Positions 36,642 to 45,732 of a DNA stretch of 64,000 bases are shown one piece after another (the first letter of the stretch is position 1; every line of letters starts with the position of its first letter). Source of the DNA: Promethearchaeota archaeon (lineage in GTDB: Archaea > Asgardarchaeota > Lokiarchaeia > Sigynarchaeales > SOKP01); NCBI GenBank assembly GCA_030605085.1, contig JAUWBH010000004.1:1-64000 (forward strand), in the 5' to 3' direction. The position numbers and the translations under genes are program-made. Below the pieces are notes generated by a model. That model did not search any database. It was not told where the DNA came from and was given only the letters and a program-made list of their open reading frames with translations.

Positions 36642-37142
36642 GTACTGCCGAAAAATTGGATAAAAGGCATTATAATTGCAAGGGAATCAGGAGAGTATTT
36701 AGTTGATCTTATTCTTGATACGGACATTAATCCAGTCTTGTTGTCGTCTTTTGTAGGAGCTTTAAGTTTATTTGGCAAGGATAATCTTGGAAAGATTGAA
36801 GAAATTAACGTTAAAGGACTCGATGTCGATATGGTAATTGTTTACAAATACGATTTGTTTTTAATCGCAATATTATCTCACGAAATTGTAAGTCATGGAC
36901 ATGACATCCGCGCAGAAGCAGCAAAAGCACTGGAGATGTTTTATAGTTCGTATGTAAACGAAATTAACAATTCTAAGGAATGCGTAGACATTTCTATGTT
37001 TGATGATTTTAAAAAGCTTCTATTTCTGCAAATACAAGATTATCTAGAAATAATTGACGACAGGGAAAAAGAAAAGGATATCTCTGACTTTGGATGGTTT
37101 AGTGATGCTATTAAGAAACATAAAGAAGAGAATACAGATTAA
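36642..37142 (+). CDS. Longin/roadblock-like domain protein, paralogue 2 (start unclear)
   Basis: The frame from 36642 reads NWIKGIIIARESGEYLVDLIL, aligning with the start of the gene before it, then repeats SSFVGALSLFGK and a helical tail. There is no ATG, GTG or TTG in frame ahead of the fold; the first conventional codon (TTG 36738) would cut off the first strand and helix. CTG 36645 or a frame slip after the upstream ATG at 36633 (ATG TGT TAA) could explain it. A tandem duplicate of the previous gene. Confidence 0.5.
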   Translation, partial: VLPKNWIKGIIIARESGEYLVDLILDTDINPVLLSSFVGALSLFGKDNLGKIEEINVKGLDVDMVIVYKYDLFLIAILSHEIVSHGHDIRAEAAKALEMFYSSYVNEINNSKECVDISMFDDFKKLLFLQIQDYLEIIDDREKEKDISDFGWFSDAIKKHKEENTD

Positions 37143-37175
37143 TTTAAGTCTTTTTTGGTCTTTAATTGAACTATT

Positions 37176-37236
37176 CCTTCTTAAAGGGAGGCGATTCTTC
37201 TTTCAGAAGAGTTTTCTTGAACAATCACGATAAATT
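37176..37236. repeat. Dispersed intergenic motif, copy 2
   Basis: Same order as copy 1 at 14313-14359: a CCTTC...GGGAGG hairpin, then TTTTCTTGAACAATCACG and ATAAATTTT. Here an extra hairpin (CTTCT TTC AGAAG) is inserted between the two parts. It ends against the stop codon of the DUF89 gene. Confidence 0.5.
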
Positions 37237-38121
37237 TTAGAAGCCTGAAGTTTTTTTCTTAAAGATTAGATCTCCTATTTTAACGTTAAAAATCCGTTCC
37301 ATAAGAGAACATTTTGCTTTTAAAAGATAATATACATCTTTATTAGGAATTTCTAAACCGTAAATGCTTTCGAAATTGCCCTGCCCTTTTGATAAAATTA
37401 TTCCTTCTTTCGAGTAGAAATATTCTTTGAATTCTTCAGATGCGAGAGAAAATTCTATCCCCGGAGTTGCAGGAGCTTCTATGACTTTTACGATGTCAGT
37501 TAGTCCCACAAACTTCGCGTCTTCGATAGTAGCATCGTTAATTATTGGTCCAGCTCGAACAGAACAAATTATTTCTAAATCTGGATATAATTTCTGTAAA
37601 GTAATGACCAGTAATTTGTCAAAGATTATTTCGCCAGAATTATCTAACAATATTAAAATTTGATTAAATTTTTCAAGCGATCTTTTAAATTCGTGAATGT
37701 CATTTATTTTAAAGTTATCAGGTTTAAAATCGTTCAAATCTTTCTCTAAATCTATATCGTGATGCGTCCCAAAATCAATAGTATTCCCGATAGCAGCAAC
37801 CGCTATAGCTTCAAATAAAGGATCTTTAGCTTTTTCTATGAACTCTTTAGCTTTTTCGTAGTATTCCAACGCAATGAGGTTATATTGCTTTTTCAGGGTT
37901 TTAAACGGATCAACTTCCCCCAACACCTCTGAAATAAGTTGATATGCTTTTTTTCCTATTAAAGGACCTGGTTTAGATAAAATATCCGTATTCGTTAAAT
38001 ACTCCATCATTTTTTTTTGACAATCAATAATTACTTCTTTCGAGATGGAGGGCTTTAATAAAATTAGCGCTTTGTATATCTGATCGAGCAAGCATCCGAT
38101 ACATTCTGGTTCTAATAACAT
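37237..38121 (-). CDS. DUF89/ARMT1-like damage-control phosphatase (AF1104 type)
   Basis: 294 aa, standard for the archaeal branch. N-terminal ECIGCLLDQ carries the paired Cys; metal and phosphate residues lie in ILLDNSGEIIFD (the D-N-S/A-G-E motif) and in AGPIINDATIEDA. It hydrolyses damaged or over-reactive phosphometabolites such as sugar phosphates. No functional neighbour beyond the divergent symporter at 38211. Confidence 0.85.
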   Translation of the reverse strand: MLLEPECIGCLLDQIYKALILLKPSISKEVIIDCQKKMMEYLTNTDILSKPGPLIGKKAYQLISEVLGEVDPFKTLKKQYNLIALEYYEKAKEFIEKAKDPLFEAIAVAAIGNTIDFGTHHDIDLEKDLNDFKPDNFKINDIHEFKRSLEKFNQILILLDNSGEIIFDKLLVITLQKLYPDLEIICSVRAGPIINDATIEDAKFVGLTDIVKVIEAPATPGIEFSLASEEFKEYFYSKEGIILSKGQGNFESIYGLEIPNKDVYYLLKAKCSLMERIFNVKIGDLIFKKKTSGF

Positions 38122-38210
38122 CTATATATTATAAAAATGAGGAATAAACTTTAAATTCTTTTAAATGAAGATAAAGAATAACAAATAATCTTATATAAAA
38201 TTTGATTAAA

Positions 38211-39515
38211 ATGTCAATAGAAACACAAGAAAAATTAGATATTAAACTAACTTTCCTTATTGGCTTTGCATTTTTTACAACACAAATAGCTTGGTCTCTC
38301 TATAATAGTCAAATCCCTATTAGTCTCTTGGCATATATAGGTAGTATAGCGATGGTTGGACTAATTATGGGGCTTGACAATCTTGTTGGCGTATTTATTC
38401 AACCGATTATGGGAAATGCTTCAGATAATACCCGAACAAAATGGGGAAGAAGAATGCCTTATATAATTATAGGAATTCCTGTCTCGGCGTTGTTTTTTGC
38501 TTTAATTGCCTTTGAATCGTCGTTATACAGTCTATTGTTTTTTATGTTTTGTTTTATAGTTGCTATGACTTTTTACAGGTCTCAAACAGTAGCTCTTATG
38601 CCTGATTTTATACAACCACAACATAGAAACAAAGCAAATTCAATCATTAATATGATGTCTGCTATATCTCTCGTTGTTGCTTCACTTATAAGTATATTTT
38701 TAGTCGATATCAGCTTGCAGCTAGCATTTATAACAGTCTCAGTAATTATGGTCTTGACCTTAATTATGTTAGTATTAACTGTAAAAGAAAAGAATGCTTA
38801 TAGTTATCAATTACTTTTAAAAATGGAAGAAGAATCGGGTGAAAAAATCAAAGAAAAGAGAGAAAGAGTTGGTTTAGGTAAAAGTTTCAAAGATGTTCTA
38901 GAAGAAAAAGATAAAAGCACTTTAACCATGCTGTTCGCAATATTTTTTATCTCTGTTGGATGGGCAGCTATAAATGCTTTACTCGCGCCTTATGGTATGA
39001 ATGTCTTAGGGTTAACAAGAGGACAAGCTGGTGGATTAATGATTTATGGAGTAATAACATTCTTGCTTTCTGCTTTTCCTTTAGCAATTTTAGCTGAAAA
39101 ATTTGGTAGGAGATTGTTAATTAAAATTGGATTGGTTATTTTTAGTGTTTGTTAAATAATTGGCTTTCTCTTTCGAACTAACCTATTGATTACTATTATA
39201 ATGATTGCATTAATTGGAATAGGATATTCATGCATTATAGTCAATACGATAGTTATAATATGGGGATTAGCGCCTTCCGAGAAGAAAATTGGAACATATA
39301 CTGGAATTTATTATTTATTTTTATTCTCAGCACAAATTTTCGGTCCTGGATTAGTTGGACTACTAACAGATCTTACTGGCTGGGAATATTTCTTTTTAAA
39401 TAGTTCAGTTTTTCTTATAATTGCATTGATTCTAATGTTTTTCGTTAAAAGAGAAGAGGCAGAGCTAACTGAGGAAGAAAAGATAGCTAAAAAGAAAGCA
39501 ATTCAAGAGCTTTAA
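38211..39515 (+). pseudogene. GPH/SLC45-like MFS symporter with one in-frame stop
   Basis: About 434 codons with 12 predicted helices. The loop GNASDNTRTKWGRRMPYI is the sugar-symporter hallmark. The only lesion is TAA at 39153-39155 (IFSVC-stop-IIGFLF) in what would be helix 9; the rest of the frame continues unchanged to 39515. Start set at ATG 38211 rather than TTG 38202. Readthrough, a base error and recent loss of function are all possible. With the gene at 26973 this makes two interrupted members of this superfamily in one window. Confidence 0.8.
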
Positions 39516-39590
39516 TTTTAAAAAAAAATTTTCTTTTTTTTTGTACAACTAATTGTTAGATCATTTAACCAAAAAGTGTGATCAGTAATT

Positions 39591-39610
39591 AAAAAAAAAA
39601 AAAAAAAAAA
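39591..39610 (-). terminator. A20 run: oligo-T terminator for the 50-aa gene
   Basis: Twenty consecutive A on the plus strand give T20 on the coding strand, seven bases after the stop codon of the 50-aa minus-strand gene. Archaeal termination favours such oligo-T tracts. A GATCA/TGATC hairpin lies just beyond. Confidence 0.5.
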
Positions 39611-39617
39611 CATTTTG

Positions 39618-39770
39618 TTAGAATTGAATAGTTATATTTATTGATTTTATCTCGTCTGGCATTCCTTTAGCTGTTTTTAGATATCCTAAGAGAATATTCG
39701 TTAACATTTCCTTCATAAAATCGTTTAGTGGAATTTCTTTATCACTAACTTCTAATTTTACATCTGTCAT
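39618..39770 (-). CDS. 50-aa small protein
   Basis: ATG at 39770, stop at 39618-39620. The sequence (MTDVKLEVSDKEIPLNDFM... ending KSINITIQF) has two strands flanking one helix and a natural composition. GGGAGA lies ~13 bases upstream of the ATG and a T20 tract follows, so it is very likely translated. No family recognised. It is one of two small proteins on the minus strand between the symporter and the hydratases. Confidence 0.6.
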   Translation of the reverse strand: MTDVKLEVSDKEIPLNDFMKEMLTNILLGYLKTAKGMPDEIKSINITIQF

Positions 39771-39947
39771 AAATTCTAAATTGTCTCCCTATCATTTAAA
39801 ATTTAAGACTATATTCTAAAAAAAAATTAATATCATCCATAAAATTATTGAAAATGTTAAACAAAAAGACTCGAAGTGCTATTAAATTAAAAAGATTATA
39901 ATTATTTTTTTCTCTCTTTTCTTTAATAATACTTCACGATATTAAGA

Positions 39948-40385
39948 TTATTGATACATATCGTCTGAGCTCTTATCTCGTTCAGTAAGCTCTTCTTTCT
40001 TTTTCATAAAATCTTTTAATAGTTTTGAACCAGTTTCATCTCGTTTTAGAATAAGTTGTGTCAAAAGATTTTGTTTTCTTTGAAGTTCAAGTAATGTATT
40101 AGCAATATGATTCATTAGTTCAAATTGCACTTGACACATATTTATTTTTTCTTCTTGCCCGCATTCATCGCAATGTTCAGCACAGTCTCTCCAATCTTGA
40201 AAAAATAATTCAATGTTTATATCTTCAGCAGTTAATAAGTTTTTTTCGCATTCAGCGCAATTCTTTTCTGCTTTGATTTTTAAATCTTCAAAAATCTTTT
40301 TTATTGTTTGAATCAATTTCCATTTTTCACTTTCGGAGATCTCTTTGAACTCTTTCTCCTTTAAATCAATAATTTCCTCTGCCAT
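39948..40385 (-). CDS. 145-aa Cys-rich helical protein
   Basis: Helical throughout, with Cys in CAEC, then RDC, then CDECGQ and a final MCQVQ, enough for a metal site. The C-terminal third is a charged coiled coil (LLKDFMKKKEELTERD). No family recognised. Reminiscent of small regulatory or scaffold proteins. Start ATG 40385; no close operon partner. Confidence 0.55.
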   Translation of the reverse strand: MAEEIIDLKEKEFKEISESEKWKLIQTIKKIFEDLKIKAEKNCAECEKNLLTAEDINIELFFQDWRDCAEHCDECGQEEKINMCQVQFELMNHIANTLLELQRKQNLLTQLILKRDETGSKLLKDFMKKKEELTERDKSSDDMYQ

Positions 40386-40501
40386 TTATTTCCACTTGAA
40401 AAAACCTAATCGAATTAAATTTAGAAATAAAAGTATAGATTAAATTTAAACCTTTTATAAAATAATCTTTAATCAATTAAAAGGAATGATTAGGAACAAA
40501 A

Positions 40502-41362
40502 ATGAATTTTGAAACCATTAAATTTGAATTACGAGAAAATGGAATTGGGATTTTAACGCTAAATAGACTAGAAAAGCTGAACGCCATGAATTTTTCTATG
40601 ATAGAGGATTTTCACGCTATATTTGATCATTTAATGGTTAACTTAGATTGTCGAGTTTTAATTTTAAAAGCAGCAGGCAAAGCATTTTGTGCGGGTTTAG
40701 ACTTGAAAGAATCGGCGGTTCTTCAAAGAAAAAAAAAACCCGAGGAATTAAAAAAGAAATTCTTTTTTATAGATGCTCCAGATAAAGATATAATAAAGGC
40801 AAAAATGTACGGACAATGGCGTACAAGTGATATTATACGAAAAATGCGAAAAATAAGTCAACCTATTATTGCTGTTGTTCAAGGAGCAGCCTCGGGAGCG
40901 GGATTTGCGTTTGCATTAGCTTCTGATATCCGAATAGCCGGAGAAAATGCAAGGTTCAATAACGCTTTTATTAAAGTAGGTTTTTCTGGTGCTGATTTAG
41001 CAAGCAGTTATCATCTCCCTCGGCTTATTGGGATGTCAAGAGCAGCGGAAATCTTATATACAGGAAGATTTGTTGATGCAGAAGAGGCTGAAAGGATTGG
41101 TCTTGTATTAAAAGTTGTAAAAGGAGACGAGAATAAATTATTGGAAGCTGCTATCGAAATTGCAGAAAATTTGTTAACAAAAAGTCCATTGGGTCTGCGG
41201 ATGACGAAAGAGGCAATTAATCTTTCCCTTGATAGCCCTAGCTTAGATACTATACTCCAATTAGAAAACCGCACTCAAATGCTCTGTTCCACTTCTGACG
41301 ATTTAATAGAAGGTGTGCAAGCTTTTTTCGAGAAAAGAGATCCTAAATACCCCTTACGATAA
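40502..41362 (+). CDS. Enoyl-CoA hydratase/isomerase (crotonase) family protein 1
   Basis: 286 aa. Oxyanion hole segments are KAFCAGLDLKES and GAASGAGFAFALASDIRIA. The usual catalytic Glu position (P-E-V) reads NAFIKVG, and the second lies in FSGADLASSYHLPRLIG, where an Asp is available. That variant is typical of crotonase homologues acting on non-classic substrates. Acts on acyl-CoA, cytoplasmic. Followed by a paralogue 23 bp later, so a cotranscribed tandem pair. Confidence 0.85.
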   Translation: MNFETIKFELRENGIGILTLNRLEKLNAMNFSMIEDFHAIFDHLMVNLDCRVLILKAAGKAFCAGLDLKESAVLQRKKKPEELKKKFFFIDAPDKDIIKAKMYGQWRTSDIIRKMRKISQPIIAVVQGAASGAGFAFALASDIRIAGENARFNNAFIKVGFSGADLASSYHLPRLIGMSRAAEILYTGRFVDAEEAERIGLVLKVVKGDENKLLEAAIEIAENLLTKSPLGLRMTKEAINLSLDSPSLDTILQLENRTQMLCSTSDDLIEGVQAFFEKRDPKYPLR

Positions 41363-41385
41363 TTTATATTAAAGATGTGAGATGG

Positions 41386-42237
41386 ATGAATCTTAATTTT
41401 GAGACTATAAAATTTGATTTAAGACCTGATGGAATAGGAATTCTAACGCTAAATAGACCTGAAAAATTAAATGCAATCAATTTTTTGATGGAGGAAGAAC
41501 TTCACCAATTATTAGACCATTTAATGGTTAATTTAGATTGTAGAGTACTTATTTTAAAGGGAGAAGGACGAGCATTTTGTTCAGGTACGGATCTCAAAGA
41601 AGGATTGATATTAAATTCTAAGAGAAAACCAGAAGGTTATGATAAATTTTATTACTTAAACATTTCTGAACCTCTAAAGCGGAAAATGTACCATCAATGG
41701 CGAATTAGCGATTTGGTGATTAAGATGAGAAAAATTTCTCAACCAATTATAGCGATTATTCAAGGTCACGCCGTAGGAGGTGGGTTTGGTTTCGCCATGG
41801 CATCTGACATACGAATTGTCTCTAATAATGCTAGATTTATCAATGGTTCGATTAACATAGGATTGAGTGGAGCAGATGTAGGAGGGAGTTATTTTCTCCC
41901 ACGTCTTATTGGTATGTCAAGAGCTTCAGAGATATTATCAACTGGCAGAGCTGTGGACGGTGAAGAAGCTGAAAAAATAGGATTAGCTATAAGATTAGTT
42001 GAAAAAGATAAGTTATTTGATGCAGCAATAGAATTAGCAGAAGAATTATTAAAGAAAAGTCCATTAGGATTGCGAATGACTAAACAAGCAATTAACTTAT
42101 CCATGGATTCACCAAGTCTGGAAAATATAATCCAATTTGAAAATAGTTCTATTGTAGTTACATTCAGTTCAAAAGATGTAAATGAAGCTACTAGCGCTTT
42201 TTTCGCGAAACGAGATCCTAAATATCCACTACGATAA
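41386..42237 (+). CDS. Enoyl-CoA hydratase/isomerase (crotonase) family protein 2
   Basis: About 283 aa; clearly a duplicate of the preceding gene (NFETIKFDLRPDGIGILTL; SGADVGGSYFLPRLIG). ATG 41386 is preferred over GTG 41377 because it aligns with the paralogue. The same missing P-E-V glutamate applies (NGSINIGLSG). The two probably form hetero-oligomers or take different acyl-CoA substrates. No acyl-CoA dehydrogenase or thiolase in the window. Confidence 0.85.
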   Translation: MNLNFETIKFDLRPDGIGILTLNRPEKLNAINFLMEEELHQLLDHLMVNLDCRVLILKGEGRAFCSGTDLKEGLILNSKRKPEGYDKFYYLNISEPLKRKMYHQWRISDLVIKMRKISQPIIAIIQGHAVGGGFGFAMASDIRIVSNNARFINGSINIGLSGADVGGSYFLPRLIGMSRASEILSTGRAVDGEEAEKIGLAIRLVEKDKLFDAAIELAEELLKKSPLGLRMTKQAINLSMDSPSLENIIQFENSSIVVTFSSKDVNEATSAFFAKRDPKYPLR

Positions 42238-42431
42238 AGGATTTTTTAAATAGCAAATATTTAACAATTATTTTTTTCCTATTAATACCTATTAATATTT
42301 TAAATCTTTTTTTTGATAGTCTGGAGTTTTTTGTAGCTGTTGAGTAAATTAAAAAAGATTTACTTTATATTTATAATAACGCCAAGAAAGTTATCGAAAT
42401 AAATGAATATAAATAATTAAAGTGAGATTTA

Positions 42432-44657
42432 ATGGAACATATTTCAAAATTGTTAAATCTTTCAGATGACGCAGTGGCTATTTATTTTGGTTGTTTAGGT
42501 GAAATTCCATTAACTTACAACGAAATTCATTCTTTAAAACCTGAGTTATCCCACGATGAATTGAAAAAAATTATTAATCTCCTTATTGAAAGGGACCTTT
42601 TAAAAAAATATAAACCAGAAAGCTCAGATGTGTTAACACACTACACCGCCATTCCACCATTTTTCGTAATAAATAATAGTATTGCTCAAATTAAGAAAGA
42701 TTTTAAGGAATTACAGCAAAATATTGAAAAAGACATATCATCAAAGCCACAAACAAAAGAAGATACAGAAGTAAGTAAAGATTTTTTAGAAAAATTTGAA
42801 AATGAATTGAAAAATTTGATTTCTTCCGAATTGGCAAGTATTGTCATATTAATTCTTCAACTTAAAAACGAAATCCTCGAGAATCCAAATCTTAAAGCGG
42901 CTGGAATTACTTTTATGCAATGGGATGCAATTAAGAACACGATCAAAGACATTTTAGCTCAATCGACTCATACAAAAGCTCAAGAATTAAACAAAATCGT
43001 TTCTGAGGAATTCAATGAAATTAGAGAAATTTTAAAAAGTAAATCATCTTCGGATATAAGTCGAAAGGAAATATCATCTTTTCAAAATTTAACCGAAGAT
43101 ATTTCAGCAAATATGCAGTTTATAGAAGAATTTTTACAACTGATTTTAACTAATTATACAGGAGCAAAAACCTTTGATTTTGATAATTTCTGGCCCGTCT
43201 ATAGCGAGGCTAAAGTTAGAGAGGAGACTTTAAACCTACTTTCAATTTCAAAGAAAAATATAGTTATAATCGTTCCCGAATTAAAAGATTACATCGATAA
43301 TTTCATATTAGAGAAATTAAAGAACTCTTCTTTTCCCATTAAAATAAAAATTGTCTCGTCTGATTCACACAATAGTGATATTGTAAATGAAATTACCAAA
43401 AATGAGAATGTAGAGTTTTTGAGATTAAAATACAATAATTTTATTGGACTTAACGGGGATAATAAAAAAATTGTGTTTGGCGTAATTAAAAATGTTGAAT
43501 ACCCAATTAAATACGAGGAAAATTCACTAAAAAAAATTATAGGGTTTGGTACAAATCATAGTAATTTAATTAATTTAATTAGCCCGGTTATTTCTGAGCA
43601 ATTAAGAGCAGCAAAACCTCCAAGAGAAGTTCAAATAACTAAAGGATTTAATCAAATTATTGAAAATATTAACACAATTAAAGGAAATAAAATAGGGAAG
43701 ATATTACAGGAAATCTTAGATGTTGCATTTGAAAACGAAGGTATTTCTTTAAAAATATTAGACTTGAAGTTGTTAGTAAGCAAATTAAAATCCATCGATG
43801 CTCCTTTACAGGATGATCTTAAAGCATCCGTAATTGAGAATATAAAAGTCTTAAACGAACAACTTTCAAATTTGAAGCTATCTCAAATACCAGAATTTAG
43901 GACTATTTCCAAAGATATAGAGATTCAACCTGAGGTTTTAGCATCAGAGAGGATAATTAAAGAGAAACCAACAATTAACGAAGAGCAAATGAATGGTATA
44001 TTCGACATTTTTTTAGAAAAAGCTAACGATCTGAATGGTACAGAATTAAGCAAACAAATCGAAAATATAATCGATTTTAGTTTAAAGTTTCAAGGATTTT
44101 CAAAAATAGTAGAATGGAAAAATGAACTAAAATCTAATAATTCAATTCTAGAACCCCCTTTTCTTGAAAAAATAAGAGGCGATATAAACAATTGGAGGAA
44201 CAGTATTTTAATGCCGAAAACACCCACATTACCTATAGAACCCTCACAAACGGCAGAAAATGTGGTAAAACCGTTTCTTCAAAGGCCAAAAGTCTTACCT
44301 CTTCCTAAAAAACCTTCGATTGATGAAAAATATCTCAAATCCAGTTTGTTAACGCAATCCGATCAAAAGGTGGAAACTACAGGAGCTATTTCATCTCAAG
44401 TCATAGGAGAAAAAAATATTACTAATGAATTTCATAACATATCTCTAAAATTAGATATTCTTAGTTGTAAAGATATTAGCAAGCAATTGCAGGATGTTGT
44501 AGATGTAATTCTCGAGACAAAAGGGTATTCAATGGCTCTAAAAGAGATTAGACAGTGGATTAGTAAATTAAGATCAATTAGAGGTCCGTTAGAAGAGGAT
44601 TTAAAAATCTCGTTCTTAGAAGAGTTAGAAAAGTGGAAAATAAAATTTAACGAATAG
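42432..44657 (+). CDS. TrmB-like protein with three C-terminal helical repeats
   Basis: 741 aa. Residues 1-80 are a winged-helix domain of TrmB type (LSDDAVAIYFGCLGEIPLTYNEI...). A coiled coil (85-240) follows, then a TrmB/PLD-like effector domain (245-395; VIIVPELKDYI). After that come three ~75-residue repeats beginning near 405, 519 and 666, each of the form ...GxxLSKQLQxIxDxxLExxGxS...W...L..., ended by EELEKWKIKF. TrmB proteins regulate sugar genes; the extra repeats are unusual and may bind another partner. Stand-alone, with no obvious regulon neighbour. Confidence 0.65.
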   Translation: MEHISKLLNLSDDAVAIYFGCLGEIPLTYNEIHSLKPELSHDELKKIINLLIERDLLKKYKPESSDVLTHYTAIPPFFVINNSIAQIKKDFKELQQNIEKDISSKPQTKEDTEVSKDFLEKFENELKNLISSELASIVILILQLKNEILENPNLKAAGITFMQWDAIKNTIKDILAQSTHTKAQELNKIVSEEFNEIREILKSKSSSDISRKEISSFQNLTEDISANMQFIEEFLQLILTNYTGAKTFDFDNFWPVYSEAKVREETLNLLSISKKNIVIIVPELKDYIDNFILEKLKNSSFPIKIKIVSSDSHNSDIVNEITKNENVEFLRLKYNNFIGLNGDNKKIVFGVIKNVEYPIKYEENSLKKIIGFGTNHSNLINLISPVISEQLRAAKPPREVQITKGFNQIIENINTIKGNKIGKILQEILDVAFENEGISLKILDLKLLVSKLKSIDAPLQDDLKASVIENIKVLNEQLSNLKLSQIPEFRTISKDIEIQPEVLASERIIKEKPTINEEQMNGIFDIFLEKANDLNGTELSKQIENIIDFSLKFQGFSKIVEWKNELKSNNSILEPPFLEKIRGDINNWRNSILMPKTPTLPIEPSQTAENVVKPFLQRPKVLPLPKKPSIDEKYLKSSLLTQSDQKVETTGAISSQVIGEKNITNEFHNISLKLDILSCKDISKQLQDVVDVILETKGYSMALKEIRQWISKLRSIRGPLEEDLKISFLEELEKWKIKFNE

Positions 44658-44676
44658 TCATATATGTTCTATGTCC

Positions 44677-44690
44677 CTTTATTTTTTTTT
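44677..44690 (+). terminator. Oligo-T terminator of the TrmB-like gene
   Basis: CCCTTTATTTTTTTTT just after the stop at 44657. A long T tract following a plus-strand gene and before a convergent gene fits an archaeal transcription stop. Confidence 0.4.
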
Positions 44691-44744
44691 CGAATGTGGG
44701 CTTTTACCTTTACTAATTTTATCTTTAATAATTTTATCTTTAAT

Positions 44745-45647
44745 CTAATACTCGTTTTTTATTAGATTTTCAACTTGAAATAAAGGCAAAATAAAAGGTC
44801 CTGGGCGCTCTAGTTTTAAAGAAGTTAACGCTGCAGCAAATCTTAAAGATTCATTTGGATTTTTAGTAATTCTTGACCCAACATAGCTTATAAATGAAGT
44901 ATCACCCCTTCCAGTTCTCCCTCCAGTCGATTTATTTTTCCATGGAAAGAAATAATCATTATTTTTTAGAAAAACGGAGATTCCTTTCTCATGAGTAATT
45001 AATACTTCATTAGGACCTAATTTAAGAATTTCTTTTGCAGAATCAACGATTTTCTCTTTATTAGTAAGAACTTTAGCTTCAACACGATCCGCTTTTAAGA
45101 TTTTTACTTTCGACAAAATTTTTTCTTTATTATCTTGAGATAAATTACTGAAAATGATCTCATCTTTATCTTTGTTTCTTACTCTTACAAATCCCTGAAT
45201 ATCCAAACAGACTTTTCCTGGATATCTTTTATATAAATATTCTAACAAAGGGATATCAATTTCTCCAGCAGTAATTGGGCTTATGATGAAAAATTTTGTA
45301 TTAATATCTGGAATTTCTTCTTTTTTAAATAAACCAGCAAATCCTAAAGGCTTACATATACGAGTTTCCATATTCTCTGAATTATAAATATTTTTTAATC
45401 CAGAAGTCTCTTCTGATGGGTACGCAAAATATTTTACCCCGTGCTTTTCAAATTCGTCTAATAACGAGAAATCTTCTTTTTTCAAGCGAGTAATAACAGT
45501 AATTTTAAGGCCCATATGACTTCCGGCGATACCTCCATAATATACCGCACCTCCAGTTGCAATTCTGCTTTTTCCATCAATTTCAATTATATCTTGAGCA
45601 ATGTGACCGAGAATAACTATGTCTGCTGTTAAGGCGTTGTTTTGCAT
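44745..45647 (-). CDS. PfkB/ribokinase-family sugar or nucleoside kinase
   Basis: 300 aa. ATP/anion-hole motif GGRTGRGDTSFISYVGS (the family's G-x-G-D) near the C-terminus and the N-terminal ILGHIAQDIIEIDG and GGAVYYGG. It phosphorylates a sugar or nucleoside; substrate unknown. The start is ATG 45647. Convergent with the TrmB-like gene. It stands alone on this strand, 85 bp downstream of the amidohydrolase. Confidence 0.85.
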   Translation of the reverse strand: MQNNALTADIVILGHIAQDIIEIDGKSRIATGGAVYYGGIAGSHMGLKITVITRLKKEDFSLLDEFEKHGVKYFAYPSEETSGLKNIYNSENMETRICKPLGFAGLFKKEEIPDINTKFFIISPITAGEIDIPLLEYLYKRYPGKVCLDIQGFVRVRNKDKDEIIFSNLSQDNKEKILSKVKILKADRVEAKVLTNKEKIVDSAKEILKLGPNEVLITHEKGISVFLKNNDYFFPWKNKSTGGRTGRGDTSFISYVGSRITKNPNESLRFAAALTSLKLERPGPFILPLFQVENLIKNEY

Positions 45648-45732
45648 AATGATAAAAAGTAAAGAAATTCTCTACAATTCTTTTTTTTAAATATAATATA
45701 AAAAGAACTTATTCAATTAATACATTTCTCTA

